NCBI GenBank assembly: GCA_029204225.1
Contig: CM055100.1
Span: forward strand, 14,326,538-14,388,537
Origin: Diphasiastrum complanatum
Taxonomy: Eukaryota > Streptophyta > Lycopodiopsida > Lycopodiales > Lycopodiaceae
Length of the DNA stretch: 62,000 nucleotides
Direction: 5' to 3'
Both the position numbers and the translations under genes were made by a program. Below are positions 10,601 to 21,817 of this stretch, piece by piece. Position 1 is the stretch's first letter. The number at the start of each line of letters is the position of its first letter. The notes under the pieces are model-generated. The model saw only the letters and a program-made list of their open reading frames with translations. It did no database searches and had not been told where the DNA came from.

Positions 10601-13600
10601 CACAGTCAATAGATGCTGGTTCAACCCAACAATACCTTACATGCACTGCAAGAAGAAGGGGCATTCTGCATATGAGTGCAGATTCAACCCAAATGGACAA
10701 AACAAAGCTGAAAAGGCTCATGTTGCAGAATCATCAAAGGATGCAGACAGGAGCGATGGAGCCTTCACAGTATTCGATGAGGCTTCAACCAGCTATGCGC
10801 AGCATGACTACGACGTAGTAATCGACTCAGGAGCAACTTCGCACATTACGTGCAATAGAAGGTCGTAGAATGAGGCATGGACATTAGAGCCACACTGAAC
10901 GACTCACTCAAAACAAAACAAAATACAAATGCTTCCAGTTCTTCCATCTCTGATTGTCGTGTTGTGTTTGTTTATTGACTGCTGCAAGGTCCGTGATTTG
11001 TAGTCGAGTGTCTAGGTCATGCAAACTCCGCGTAAGCAAAGCAAGAGCACTGAAAATCTACACTTTTTCCTTTTTTGGGAAAATTTGTTTAGTTTCTTGA
11101 CGATTATAGTCATGGGCAACCAATTAGATCCAATAGTATTGGATGGTATGTTCAAGTGGAACTAGATAGTTTCATAGGCTTTGGCAAATGTGAGTTTAGG
11201 CTTTTCCTAATTAAGTTTTGGACCTAAAGAAGAGCAAAAATTCAAACAGTATGTTAGTTGCAATGTTGCACGTTCCATTCCGGAATGAGATCTAAGAAAT
11301 CCCATTAGGGTTTCCAGAAACGCAAATTTTTTTGTTTTTTTATTGGGTGCCGTGGTCCAATTTGGGCCATTAAGTGATTGTTTATTGAACATCTCTATTT
11401 CTATATTACATGAAATGAAATCACATGGAACCGTATTGAATGACAACAAACCGACAACAATTATGAAGCATAAGCCCCTATCTCAGAGCTGTGATAAAAA
11501 CGTGAGTCAACTTAATGTGCTCAACAAAATACAAGTACATTATACAATGCCAACAATATCTCTTTCTATAGTTAACTAGATCAATATGGCTTTAGCCTCT
11601 ATGCAATGTTATTTTGGCCTCTTTCTAGTTTATCAATACGTTGTTTTTCTGATGCATTCATTGATGATTTCCGAGTTCATTTAATACTAACTAAACTATC
11701 AATTTTTTTTTGGCCATTAATTTTCTTTCCACCAAAAAAAAAAATAATTTGCGATCTGGGTCGCGGATTGCTGACATTTCAAAACGCACGTTCTGGAACG
11801 AGGTGGTTGTAAGTGTATAATTGTTGGATTGAATTATAAATGTGAATCATTTATCGATTTGAGCAATTTGTGGAAACAATGACCGTTAGTAGGCATTAAG
11901 TCTACTAGATTGACCATATCAGTTTGATATTGAATGATTATCAACACATTATTGAATTTTTTAACTGATTTTTGTTTTATTATAAGATGTGATGCTATCT
12001 ATTGCAACTCAACAAGGTAGTATTTTGTTTTAAGGTTTGTATCTACTAGAAAATTTAGATAGTTGATTATGCATAACTTATATGTAATATCGTATTTTGT
12101 ACTATTGTATTTGTAAATGTAAGTAAGAGATATATAATTGACCGAGTGATCTAATTATTTCCATATGATATGATTGAATATCAATTGAGTAATAGCAGAT
12201 TGAGTCTTAGATAGTTGTAGAGAGAGGAAATTGGTAATGAAAACCACAAACTAGAATGGTAGTAGGAAAGGTTCCCACTATATATAAGTTACGAATAGAG
12301 CCACAGCTGATCTAGAGCTAAGCTATGAAAGAATCACATAAGCAAGACTTAAGCTATGAAAGCAGCACATAAGCAAGACTTAACCCTAGAAAGCAGGAAA
12401 GAGAGAGATTAAGGAGGCTAAAGAGAGAGATCAATATCATCAGCTGAATAACAAATGACACAATTTCTCTGCTTATGGCCAAGAGGAAGCCCTAAAAGGA
12501 AGCTTCCGGTGGCTAGGGCCCAACTGGGAGGGAAAATAGTGCGCCCTCCAAGAAGGCCGCCACTCTCTAGTAATATGTCCAAATGGCCTAATAATGAGTA
12601 ATAAGGCCAAAGGCCAACCATATAGTCTAAGTGTCACTAATGAATAAAAAAGGGCCCAAGGCCTGCTTATGCATAAAGTAAAGTAAATGTAAATGGACGC
12701 GGCGAATGTAATGAGCCGAGTCCATAACTATATATAAACTCAACTTTTCCTGTGCCTGGGCCATGCAAGCCAAGAATATTCCCAAAGCGCTTTTCATTAC
12801 TATTGATACTCTACACATGCCAATAACCATCCTAACCCATGCACCAGCTCCACATACGTGATTGGGCCCTCACAAGGCTATTAATTACATTTCTGGCCTA
12901 GTTCAAAATAACGAGGCGTAAGCAATAATCTAGCGTACTAGAGTACCGTGTATCCAAGTCTAGGATTATGCTGAATCCTATATGCAGGATGTGGATGTAA
13001 CAATTGTAGTTGGTGATTCTATTGATGCTTTCTAGTATATGATGCAAGCAAGTTTTTGAGAAGTTATGTCCTAATAATTTTGGTGCACTTATTCTTTTGT
13101 GGGCTTGAATTCTTAGAGGTTCTCTCTATGTTCATGGGCTGCAACATCCATATGGAGAATATTTACTTGGATATCAACCACAAAATGTTTTTCATGTAAG
13201 AATATTGTAGAGCTCGAGTTTCCTTTCCCTCAAAAGTGGCTGCATTGCCAAAAGAGTTTATGCTTCGTGTCACACAATGGCCATCAAACTGCTCATTTTT
13301 GTCCAATTTTTTTATGTTTAGGATTACACACATCCTTTTGGTTTGATATAAGGCCACCAAAACGTCGCTTAGATGATGGTGATGACGAGGCTAAAAAGTA
13401 AAAAATGTTTCTTGGTTTATTCTTGTATTTCATAGCATTTTGTGTGCTCTTAGTGCTGAGCTAGACCCTCCAGATTTTCCAAAATTGCTATTTGCTGAAT
13501 CCTACTCCCATCCACTGGCTTTCCCCATTTTTCCAAATTCCTGGCCATGCTGATTATCTTTGTATACCACTAGTACTTTCTTTATTGTATTGTTAAGAGC

Positions 13601-16600
13601 CACTTATCTAGTTTTGACACAATGTCTTTGGCAATTGCATTATCACATTCGTATTCTGAATGACATATTTGATCTCTTATCTAAGATTTTCGTAGATGGC
13701 CTAAACAAATTCTGATCATACTCAGTGATCTGGGTACCCGTTCTAGCTTTTGAACGCTTCTATATCTAAGCTCAAGCTGCTTGACTGAAAGTCCTTGTGG
13801 GAAAGAGAACTACTGAAATAGTAGGTGTACATTTCGTGTATCTAAACCTTAGCTTGTGGTGCAAGGATAGTTTTCTAGTTGTTGCATTCACAACTTTACC
13901 CCTTTGAAAGGTGGGCTGGTTTGTATTTAAAGAGCTGATTTTCAAGTTGTGTAAGGCTAACTGCTTAGCTCAGTGGGCACAAATATGAATTTATATTATG
14001 TTGTTTTTCTTGACTAGTGTATTTGTGCTATGAGATGCTGCTAGTAAAGGTCTGAATTAGCCTGGTATGCAGTGCATTGCAGCTTGACTATGTTGATCTG
14101 TACCTCATACATTGGCCCGTGAAACATAAAGGTGAAAAGAAATTTCCTCCAGACGAGAATGACTTTTTGCTGTTAGACATAAAGAGCACATGGCAAGCCC
14201 TTGAAAGCTTTGTTGAACTTGGTCTCACAAAAGCTATTGGTGTAAGTAACTTCTCTGTGAAGAAGCTGGAGGATCTTCTTGAATATGCCAAGATTATCCC
14301 AGCTGTAAATCAGGTATGTACATCTGCTGCAACTGTCATTGTGCTTGTGAATGTGCTTTTAGAGTAACTTCATTCCAATTTTAAGGCATATAATGGATAA
14401 TTTTTTAGGCAGTCGCTGGAATTTGGTACTTGATTGGTTGTCTCATGTGCCTTGCTATTTATAGCTTCTATTTTTGTCGTTGTGTACAAATGTGCATTGT
14501 CCTTATGTGACTGTAGGAGAAACTTGGGCACCATATGAATTGTAGAGGGCCTTTATGCTTGTGACTTGGTTTTTACTTTTCGACTCCTGGACTGTAGCGT
14601 TGTGTAGATACAGTCAATCTGCTGGAACTAGTTTTCTTCCAATGGTGATGTTATACATACCTCAAGAGGATGTGCAGAACGATGATGAGTTGTAGAACTT
14701 ATTGGGAAACCTAACACGACGACCTTCATCTCATAGCATTGAAAGCTTGATAGAAAATTGGATTGGAATATTAAAATGAAGTGCTTTCATAAACTCTCAA
14801 AAAGGATTTTGCACCTGTAAGATGAGTTCTTTATTTGCATATCAGAAATCTGAAAATATTGTGTCTTAACTTTGCTGTAACATGATGGTTTACAACAGCA
14901 GAAGGGTTGTTGTTTCTTAACTATTTGAAAGCTAGTTACATATGCAGCAGCTGAAAAGCGGCCTACTTTCCTCTTAGAATATAATGATCTAGTGGTAACA
15001 CATAGAGCTTGCAGAAATCACATGAATGCAGCGCTACTGGCTTCCATCACTGCATTAGCTTCTTTACATTCCTCTCAAACAGGTTTTCATTAAAAATACT
15101 TTAAATTTGAACATCTTCTTTCATCACCAGCTTGTTATCTTGAGGATCTTTTTCTATTGAGCACGAAGATCGTTGCCTCTTTTGTTGCTCACCTTATGTG
15201 TGGGACTTACCTTTGACACTAAGGGTGGTTTCACATGGAAGAGTCCAAGGCCATTTCAAAATTTGCACTTACCCCCCAATTTGAAAGCCCAGGTCCTTCC
15301 ACGTGTCATTCCATGTGAAAGCCCCTTTCATTTGGAGGGCAAGGCATTTAATGTCTAAATTCAAATTAGATAAGGCATTTATAGTTTTTATTGGAGGGGA
15401 TAGAAAGGGCCCACCACTTAACCCCCATACTCCAAGAGGCCCAAGATAATCCCATGGTATCTTGAGTTACCCAAGTTGGCACCTTTCAATGCCACCTAGG
15501 TGCAACTCCCACCCGTTGCGAAATGGGGGGAAGTCCTCTTGGAGTGGCTTCACCAATCAAAGTAGAGTATTCGGGCCGTTTGGACATACCCCCCATTCCT
15601 TGTTAGATTGTATATCAACAAGACTAGAGATAAGTTGTTAGACGTTCCATGCTATCATAGTTTAAATTAACATATAGCTCGTAACTTCTGACTATGGATG
15701 TGATCTCAAGAAGCTCACTGGAAATATGAGCCTATAAATTCAGCAAGTAAGAGGTGAAAAGGGTAAGTTACTATTGGCTGGTGATGATTTTGGCATTCGT
15801 ATGAAGCTTCTACTGCTGTCAAATTCTTTGATGAATAAGCTGAGTGCTTTTTGTGGCATTGACCATGTCTGATTGATGCTTATCTGCGTAACACATGGGA
15901 TGTCTCAAATAAAAATGACAAAAATGGATAATGTCAACATATTTCGTGGTATTATAGAAGGGTGATGAAAAGTCTATAAAGAGCTAGATGTAGTTGTTAT
16001 GTCCTGGCATAATTTATTAAAGATTCTCATTATTGATCTCAGACTCGAGTTAGTAGACTATAAATAGGAAACTAAAGACAGTCATTGAGTAGTTTATTAT
16101 TGGAATCTACTCAAGTTTTTTGTATGAGACTCATTGCTCTTCCTTGTAGGGGATCAACTAATAAGTGTATTTGATGTTCTTTTAGTATTATGCTATTTGC
16201 TTCATCTTTCATGGTCTCTTGGTGTGAAATGGGTGCTAAATTTGTGATTGAGCTCATAACACTAACTCCAAGATGGGCTCCATGAAAGCTTGAATAATCA
16301 TAACTTTCTTTCAGTTAAGACAGTTTTTGTGCTCAATGACCTTTGTAGCAAAACGTTTTGGAGCAAGTTCCTCTATTGGAGGGCCTGAATTTGCTGCCTA
16401 TTCTCATTAATGTTGTGAGTCTACTTGGAGACATCATCATTTTGATAATCAAGGAAAAAGCTCAATCGAATCTGAGGCTGAATTTGCTATTATGGCTAAC
16501 ATTCATTTCCAGAAAGGATAAATTGCAATACAACTCACATGAGTGAAAGAGAAAGCACTCGAGGATCTCAAACTTTATTGAATTACATAGCAAAATAGAA

Positions 16601-19600
16601 GAGAAAGTGCAATACCTTAAAAGACTGTCCATTGCCTTCCTTTAGGTATTCCTACAATTCTCTTGCTATTTCTTTAGATCACCATTTACTTGCTGGCACT
16701 TTTCATTGTATATTTGCTATTATGTCAGTTCCATCTTTTTTTTGAGCAAACTATCAACATCCTACTGTTCAGCGCTCAATCCACCTGAAAGATTTTTTTT
16801 TCTTGCTTAAAAGTTGGAGCTTTGCAGCCTCGTTGCCTGGCAAACTTACTCCATGGGTTTTTGGTTTTCAGTACTCTTCCATGGTTACTTTTCTGCTCTT
16901 TAAGTGCCTTCATTGACTGATTTCCTCCTTTCCAAGCAAAATCAAACTCCTTGGCACAAATCCACTCTACTCCCAATATCTCTGTCAGTCTTCAGAGGTT
17001 CAGATACCAAATTTTTAATTTATTACAGTCCTTTCCTGATAAATATTAATTGACTTCATGTCAACTTCCAAAATTATCAAAAAAAATTTAATCACAATAG
17101 TTGTTTGCCCAATATTGGCTCATATTGAACTCTAATCCTAGTTTGGGCCCTTCGAAGCTATATATAGGGCTCCACACTCTCATTCTACGTGGCTTGTTTG
17201 GAGACTAATTACTAGAACACAGGTTACCATAGCTTTAACTTTCTTGTGGAAATGGTCATTCGCTTACTGTTCAACATCAGACTGACTACACATTTGCAGA
17301 ATTCTATCTATTTTATCTTTTATGATGTATTTCTCATACATTACTATGTTTCAAATTCAACCTGCCCATAAAACAAGAAACTCCTTCGTATGAGATTTTA
17401 CTCAAGTTAGCCATCAATTCCGTGTCAATTTTCAAAACTGTAAAAGATCTTTCTCTTCTTCATTTTGAGCATTCACATGCCTTGCTGGCCTCTTTGAATT
17501 TTTATTTGTGTACCTTAAAGCCAAAGGGTCTTTGAGAGCTGCAACTCTGTAAATTCAGTCATTGAAATCTTTGAAATTTAGTAGTCATTGACCATCGCTT
17601 TAATAAATTTTATCTTGTTAGATAGTAAGTATCTTGACCTGACTGTTTTTTGCTTTGCATGAAGTACGTTTCCAAATAGCAACCAGTAGGTTTAATTTAC
17701 AAACCTAGAATAGAGATCACCTTGGAGAGGTAAAATTTACAAAAAACTCTGAAATGATTGATTTTATACTATGGGGTTTTGCAGGTTGAGGTCCATCCAA
17801 TGTGGCAGCAGAAATACCTGAAGAAATACTGTACCTCTAAAGGCATTCATGTGACTGCTTATTCAACCCTTGGTGCTCCAAGTACGGCCTATGGTGCAGA
17901 GGATTTGATTGACAATCCCCTAATCTTGGAGATCGCAGCAAAACACGGAAAATCTCCAGCTCAGGTGTTTTTTTGCCCTTGTCTTCGAACGTCTAAGGTA
18001 GCGGACCCCGGACGCGAACGCGCGTTCCCGTCCGCATCCGGATGCGGACGCGGACAGGGGTGTGTCCGGATCCGGGTCCGGACGCGACCGCTTTTTCTTT
18101 TTTTTTAAAAAAAATTAGTGTTAGAAAAATAAAAAAAAATGTGGACGCATCCGACCCCGCGTCCGAGGGTCGGACGCATCCGGGTCCGGACGCGGACGCG
18201 GATTACCTGCGTCCGGCCGGACGTGCATCCTTGAAGTTCAAACTTCAAACATAAGAGTGGATAATCAGTTATTCATTTCATCACTTAAAACTGTAAGTTT
18301 TAGGACATTTTAAAGATGTTCCGGACCCATAGAATTAATGAACGGTGGACGGTTCACCACGGTTCTGAGAACCATACGGTTCTCAAAAATTTTTGGTCAG
18401 AACCGTGGTGAACCGTGTAGTTAATAATTAATAAATTAATCAATTTACTTATTTTTAGTTCATTTTTTATCAAACATTAATTAATCATTTAATTAATTAA
18501 TAATCATGATGAACCGTACAACGGTTAATGAACCGTGGTTCGGTTCACCCTACAGTTCTGAGAATCGTGGGTGCTATGGTTCCACCAAGGTTAAATGCTT
18601 TTTTATCTCAACTTTATGCACGACATATCACTTATCAAACTTAAATGACTCTTATACATATAAGCCATAGAATTAATGAACCTGAAAACCGTATAGTGAA
18701 CCGTACGGTTCTCAAATTTTTTTGGCCAGAACCGTGGTGTACCGTGTAGTTATTAATTAATTAATTTTTTTAAAAAAAAATTCAGTTCATTTTTTATCAA
18801 ACATTAATTCATTAATTAATTATCTATTTATTTATGATGAGCCGTACCTCGGTTCATGAACCGTGGTACGGTTCACCCCACGGTTCTGAGATCCGTGGGT
18901 GCTATGATATAAGCATACCTTCCTAAATAATACGTTGGCTCATCTCAGATGCTTTACCGAATATATCTCAGATGTATGCCAAATTAATTTCAATGCGTTT
19001 TAGTTTTACGCTTGTATATATTAACTCCTATGGCAGGATAATCAGTAGTATACTTACAGGAAATTGTCGCCCAATAAGTGGTGTGCTGCTAAGGAATTCT
19101 TTTCCTCTAAGTCTTGGGGTCAGGAGTTAAGAGTCTACATGACTATGCCAGAGAAAAAAAAACAGATGTAAGAAAAAGTGAGATTTTGTGAGCTTTTTCC
19201 AAGGACTTCAACTAAGTTGGACAACATTGAAAAATCTTTGAACTTGGCAAAATGTTGCAGTGTCTAGCTCTATGTTGATGTTGACATTTCATGACTACAA
19301 TGCTCTGAAACAGCCAATGTTTCATCACTGAATAATAGGACAACATAAAATAACGAATTGTCATCTGATTTCATATTGTTGAAATTCATGGGTTCCATTT
19401 GATTGACCATCAAAGGACTGTTGCTCCCACCAAGGAATTATTACCTAGTCCTAATTCATGAGCCTGCAGCAAATATTTGACGCTTAATTGCTAGTACAAT
19501 CTCTAGAGAGAGCTTGTAGTTGGTAGCTCAGGTAGGAGATGACTTAGCATGGTGTTAGATCAAGATAGCTAGACTAGATACTATGTGGGATCATTGTTGC

Positions 19601-21817
19601 CTAATGGTTATACTTGCACTGTCTTTAATTTCTATGATTGGTGATGTATATGTGGCTTCTGCAACTCTAGCAATAACTTGGTATTAGAATGTCCATGTTT
19701 GAGGGGAGAAAGAAGGTGCCGCATTATGGATACATCAAATTTACATCTATTAGTCAAAGTCCATTTAAAAGTTTGAGAAAATCCTAGTATATTGAGAGCA
19801 ATCTTGTTACGAGCACGTAACCAGTGCCGAACCCTAGAGAACACAGGAGGTCAGATACCACAGTCAAGGTCGATTTGTTTGTTAACCATATTCACATGAA
19901 CTTTCAGTTTTTGGGCCAAGGATTGACAACTTGATTTCTTTCGTGAAAGACTTTTGGTGTGAGAGTCTAGTATTTTGACTTCCAAGATATAGTCAATATT
20001 TGATCACATGCTATTCTCTCTGACCTTTGGAGTATAAAAGGCGGCAGGCTGATTTCGACACGTCACTGGTTTAGAGCAGACCCTGTTAAACAAATGGGGC
20101 TTGTGGTCAATGCTAATTTAAATTTTGACCTCAGGAACAACTGATCATAAATGTTTTACATATCATGAAAGTTCTGTTTAGATACATTTAGTTATTCTTC
20201 ATAAATTTCAAAAGAAGGTTTGTAACTTGTATATGCATAGAAGCTCAAACAATCTGACTTGATTCACATTATATTCTATTTAGAACCCTTATTACACCAA
20301 GTCAATCCTTCAATAAAATGCCCAACCGGTTCTCTCTTTGTTCGCATTATATTTAGAAATTTTATTGATTCGTCAATAGGAACTTAGACTCCCTTTTCTG
20401 TATGCTGTGTGGAAATTTCATTCCTGAAAGACCCAGATTAGGGATGCAGCTTGTAAATCACTCCCAACTGAATTTTCTGTGTGATCAAGTACTTGCTTTG
20501 GAGCCGTGCTTCCTGCAGTTAATGGACTTGAGATGAAAGTACCCAAGGATGTAGAAGTAGCAAATTTCAAATGTATTTGTTGGTAATATGGAAGTACAAC
20601 ATTCTCTTATCATAGCACGATGAGAAAATTCGACCCATGCTTCTTTAAACTTATAATATGAAGCCATTATACACTGAAATCACTTCGGAAGATTTGACGT
20701 TTCATATTGAAAAGTTAGTTTGAGATGATTCTGGTAACAAACCGACGGAGACTCTGCATAGTTGCTGTAGGACATAAGTATAGATATTGATTCAAAGTAG
20801 AAAAGATTTACTTAGATTTTGGGAGTCAACAATTTTTGTTCTTGACTGCATTTTCTTTTAGATAATTTGCATATTATCTAGGTTATTCTGTATTCCCATA
20901 TTATTGCAGAAGCTAACCGAGTCTATAAGATACACTGATAACTTATTCGGTTCTGGATCGTCCTGCTTTTGGTACCCTTTTGTATAACGACCTTAACATT
21001 TTTGGTGGAAGAATGTCCATGTCAACTCAATTCTGCATCTAGTGGTGATAACTGATTTTCTGAAACTTTCTCTAATAAATCACACTAGGTCAAATCTATG
21101 AGTGATTCCTCTTTTACCCCCAAGATACCTTTCGAATACACCTCTCACATCATTCCATCATCTAAAGCAGCAATATGTAGGAGATACCGGGACAATATCG
21201 ATGTTTTTGCTTGAACAGTCATCAAGCTATGAAAGATTGTTGCTAAAAGTTTAGACGAAGCAATTAGCACAACTATGTCTCTATAATTTCTAATTACGTT
21301 TTCCTAAAGTCAGCATGTGCTACATGCCTTGGATAGTCGATATTGAACAATTAGCTAATGTTGCAAGTCTTTATTAAGCTATTTAATGTGGAGCTAAATG
21401 CCAGCCTGAGCCAGCCGAGATGCATCTCCACCACCTATAAGAGAGCATGAGCATGGAGTTGAGGCCTGGAGCTGTCAGCTCAGGATGGCATTTTACAATC
21501 AAAATCATTAATGGATGAGGCACAAGTAAGTTGTAGATCTTTGGTCTAGAGTTCTAACTTCTTAACCGGTCTATTTCTGTATTCTACAGGTCTGTTTGCG
21601 ATGGGGGCTGATGAGTGGACACTCTATACTAGTCAAAAGCTTCAAGAAAGAAAGAATAGTGCAGAACAAGCAAATCTTTGATTGGGATCTTTCAGAAGAA
21701 GACCTCAAGAAAATTGAGACCTTACCGCAAAAGAGATTGATTCTAGCTGTTTGGGTTGTCAATGTAGGCAACAGTCCCTACAGAAGTTACGAGGAATTGT
21801 GGGATGGAGAGGTTTAG
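7558..21817 (+). CDS. aldo-keto reductase (AKR4-type), five exons
   Basis: Join of 7558-7689, 8500-8681, 14073-14313, 17785-17964 and 21590-21817: 963 nt, 320 aa, with all four introns GT-AG. The family is a TIM-barrel NADPH-dependent carbonyl/aldehyde reductase, normally cytosolic and about 315-325 aa. The catalytic tetrad is complete: Asp51 and Tyr56 ([14 protein letters not shown]), Lys85 (FVTTKLWN) and His118 (LIHWPV). Other family motifs are GVSNF, VNQVEVHP, AYSTLG and the C-terminal ELWDGE. Oddities in the cofactor site: GLGT is GLGL near residue 23, and the usual PKS reads VKS (Lys261-Ser262). Substrate cannot be inferred; plant relatives include codeinone reductase-like, chalcone reductase-like and galacturonate reductase-like enzymes. 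Introns of about 0.8, 5.4, 3.5 and 3.6 kb are loaded with transposons. Confidence 0.93.
7755..7841. repeat. foldback in AKR intron 1
   Basis: About 87 bp bounded by TGTTAG and CTAACA. Its centre is a perfect 11-bp stem GGTGCCTCCCC with a three-base CGC loop (7783-7807), and the outer arms pair imperfectly. The corresponding part of the inverted AKR copy lacks it, so it looks like a small insertion. It could be a very small MITE or a structured intronic RNA element. Confidence 0.6.
8500..8681 (+). CDS. AKR exon 2 (residues 45-105)
   Basis: Acceptor CATGCAG|GTTGG, donor TTCG|GTAAGT, 182 nt, ending in phase 2. It carries catalytic Asp51, Tyr56 and Lys85. The inverted copy has an exon of exactly the same length. 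Confidence 0.93.
9057..9191. repeat. long-arm hairpin in AKR intron 2
   Basis: 33-base arms at 9057-9089 and 9159-9191 pair with only two mismatches; the arm starts GACTGAGGGTGCAGGCAGG. The loop is 69 bases. Flanks show no clear target duplicate. Either a MITE-like foldback or a miRNA-precursor-like hairpin transcribed in the AKR intron; sequence alone does not decide. Confidence 0.75.
10111..10320 (+). repeat. three 70-bp tandem units with GGCATTTTCGC hairpins
   Basis: Units at 10111-10180, 10181-10250 and 10251-10320 share TCGGCATTTT...CGAAAATGYGACAC. Unit 1 contains CGCATTTT TGCG AAAATGCG, an 8-bp stem with a four-base loop. The same words recur in the array at 34415-34644. The block sits directly upstream of a gag relic and may be part of that element's LTR or leader. 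Confidence 0.75.
10386..10868 (+). pseudogene. copia gag-protease fragment
   Basis: Open frame with a charged linker, a first zinc knuckle [14 protein letters not shown], a second knuckle [13 protein letters not shown] whose first Cys is replaced by Met, and the aspartic protease active site [11 protein letters not shown]. It ends at a stop just after the protease motif. The two-knuckle layout differs from the single-knuckle families elsewhere in the window, so this is a separate lineage. It lies in AKR intron 2 in the sense orientation. Confidence 0.9.
11262..11485 (+). repeat. dispersed repeat, copy 1
   Basis: Shares TCACATGGAACCGTATTGAA, an AACGACAACAAA-like stretch and flanking words with 46882-47093 in the same orientation. 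Begins with CACGTTCCATTCCGG words like those in the MITE at 50849. Element type not identified. Confidence 0.65.
12320..12381 (+). repeat. 31-bp tandem pair
   Basis: Two units of AAGCTATGAAAG followed by CACATAAGCAAGACTT, 31-bp period, two differences. About 40 bp downstream of a TATATATAAG stretch, so possibly the transcribed part of a solo LTR. Confidence 0.6.
14073..14313 (+). CDS. AKR exon 3 (residues 105-185)
   Basis: Acceptor GGTATGCAG|T completes the split Arg codon, giving [19 protein letters not shown]; the alternative AG at 14082 would break the frame with exon 2. Ends GTAAATCAG|GTATGT in phase 0. Carries catalytic His118 and the GVSNF motif. Confidence 0.9.
14314..17784 (+). other. 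AKR intron 3 (3.5 kb)
   Basis: No gene recognised. It contains a foldback at 15229-15320 and two promoter-like stretches (CTATAAATAG near 16060, CTATATATAGG near 17158) that may be remains of LTRs. Short frames are present but none resembles a known protein. Confidence 0.55.
15229..15320. repeat. foldback with perfect 12-bp arms
   Basis: TTTCACATGGAA at 15229-15240 is matched by TTCCATGTGAAA at 15309-15320, with a second inner pair (TTTCAAAATT and AATTTGAAA). No target duplicate identified. Probably a decayed MITE. Confidence 0.55.
17785..17964 (+). CDS. AKR exon 4 (residues 186-245)
   Basis: Acceptor TTTTGCAG|GTTGAG, donor GCTCAG|GTGTTT, 180 nt, phase 0 at both ends. Encodes [16 protein letters not shown] and AYSTLGAPS, the loop and strand that close the barrel around the substrate pocket. 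Confidence 0.92.
17990..18235. mobile_element. GGACGCG-word foldback element
   Basis: Strikingly CpG-rich block in AT-rich surroundings. Both halves are built from GGACGCG/CGCGTCC and CCGGATCCGG words, separated by an A/T-rich centre near 18090-18138. It starts 26 bp after the exon 4 donor. An imperfect flanking pair CTTCGAAC/CTTCAAAC is seen, but no matching terminal repeats, so the ends are approximate. By analogy with the neighbouring elements it is probably a non-autonomous DNA transposon. Confidence 0.6.
18328..18578 (+). mobile_element. GAACCGTG-word MITE, copy A
   Basis: 251 bp starting CATAGAATTAATGAAC and ending CGTGGGTGCTATG; CATAG/CTATG are the terminal repeats. Interior is a TTAATTAA-rich core between arms of GAACCGTG/CACGGTTC words. 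The flanking 8-mers do not match, so this copy may be old or recombined. Confidence 0.8.
18666..18906 (+). mobile_element. GAACCGTG-word MITE, copy B
   Basis: 241 bp with CATAG...CTATG ends and a perfect 8-bp target duplicate ATATAAGC at 18658-18665 and 18907-18914. The 8-bp duplication places it with hAT-type elements. No coding capacity. Confidence 0.92.
19868..21140 (+). repeat. long dispersed repeat, intron copy
   Basis: Colinear with 49553-51125 (same orientation) from GTCGATTTGTTTGTTAACC to CCCAAGATACCTTT, with many substitutions and small indels. A further homologous patch occurs at 19495-19625 versus 47590-47720. The intron copy lacks the MITE present in the other copy, giving an empty site near 21117-21125. 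No protein recognised. Either a segmental duplication or an unidentified large element. Confidence 0.8.
21590..21817 (+). CDS. AKR exon 5 (residues 246-320 and stop)
   Basis: Acceptor TTCTACAG|GTCTG in phase 0. Encodes [15 protein letters not shown] (cofactor loop), [14 protein letters not shown] and the C-terminal [15 protein letters not shown] followed by TAG. The C-terminus is complete for the family. Confidence 0.92.
   Translation, partial: VCLRWGLMSGHSILVKSFKKERIVQNKQIFDWDLSEEDLKKIETLPQKRLILAVWVVNVGNSPYRSYEELWDGEV

Larger units (their letters stand above)
8682..14072 (+). other. AKR intron 2 (5.4 kb)
   Basis: The first ~325 bp (to about 9007) are still alignable with the inverted copy and so are ancestral intron. 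The rest holds a hairpin at 9057-9191, three 70-bp repeats at 10111-10320, a copia gag-protease scrap at 10386-10868, a dispersed repeat at 11262-11485 and a 31-bp tandem pair at 12320-12381. At 12282 and 12728 there are TATATATA stretches that could be LTR promoter remains. A short frame ending [15 protein letters not shown] then stop (near 13345-13400) looks protein-like but too little is visible to assign it. Confidence 0.7.
17965..21589 (+). other. AKR intron 4 (3.6 kb)
   Basis: Contains a GC-rich GGACGCG-word element, two GAACCGTG-word MITEs and one copy of a long dispersed repeat whose second copy is at 47590-51130. No other coding potential recognised. Confidence 0.65.

Noticed and set aside
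13345-13400. Terminal exon ending [15 protein letters not shown]
   Set aside because: Protein-like composition but only about 15 convincing codons and no upstream exon.
16776-16976. Minus-strand frame [17 protein letters not shown] as a gene
   Set aside because: Within AKR intron 3, 66 codons, no family recognised and no neighbouring exon; cannot be supported.
18328-18578. 8-bp target duplicate for MITE copy A
   Set aside because: Flanking 8-mers TCCGGACC and GTTCCACC do not match, unlike copies B and C, so none is claimed.
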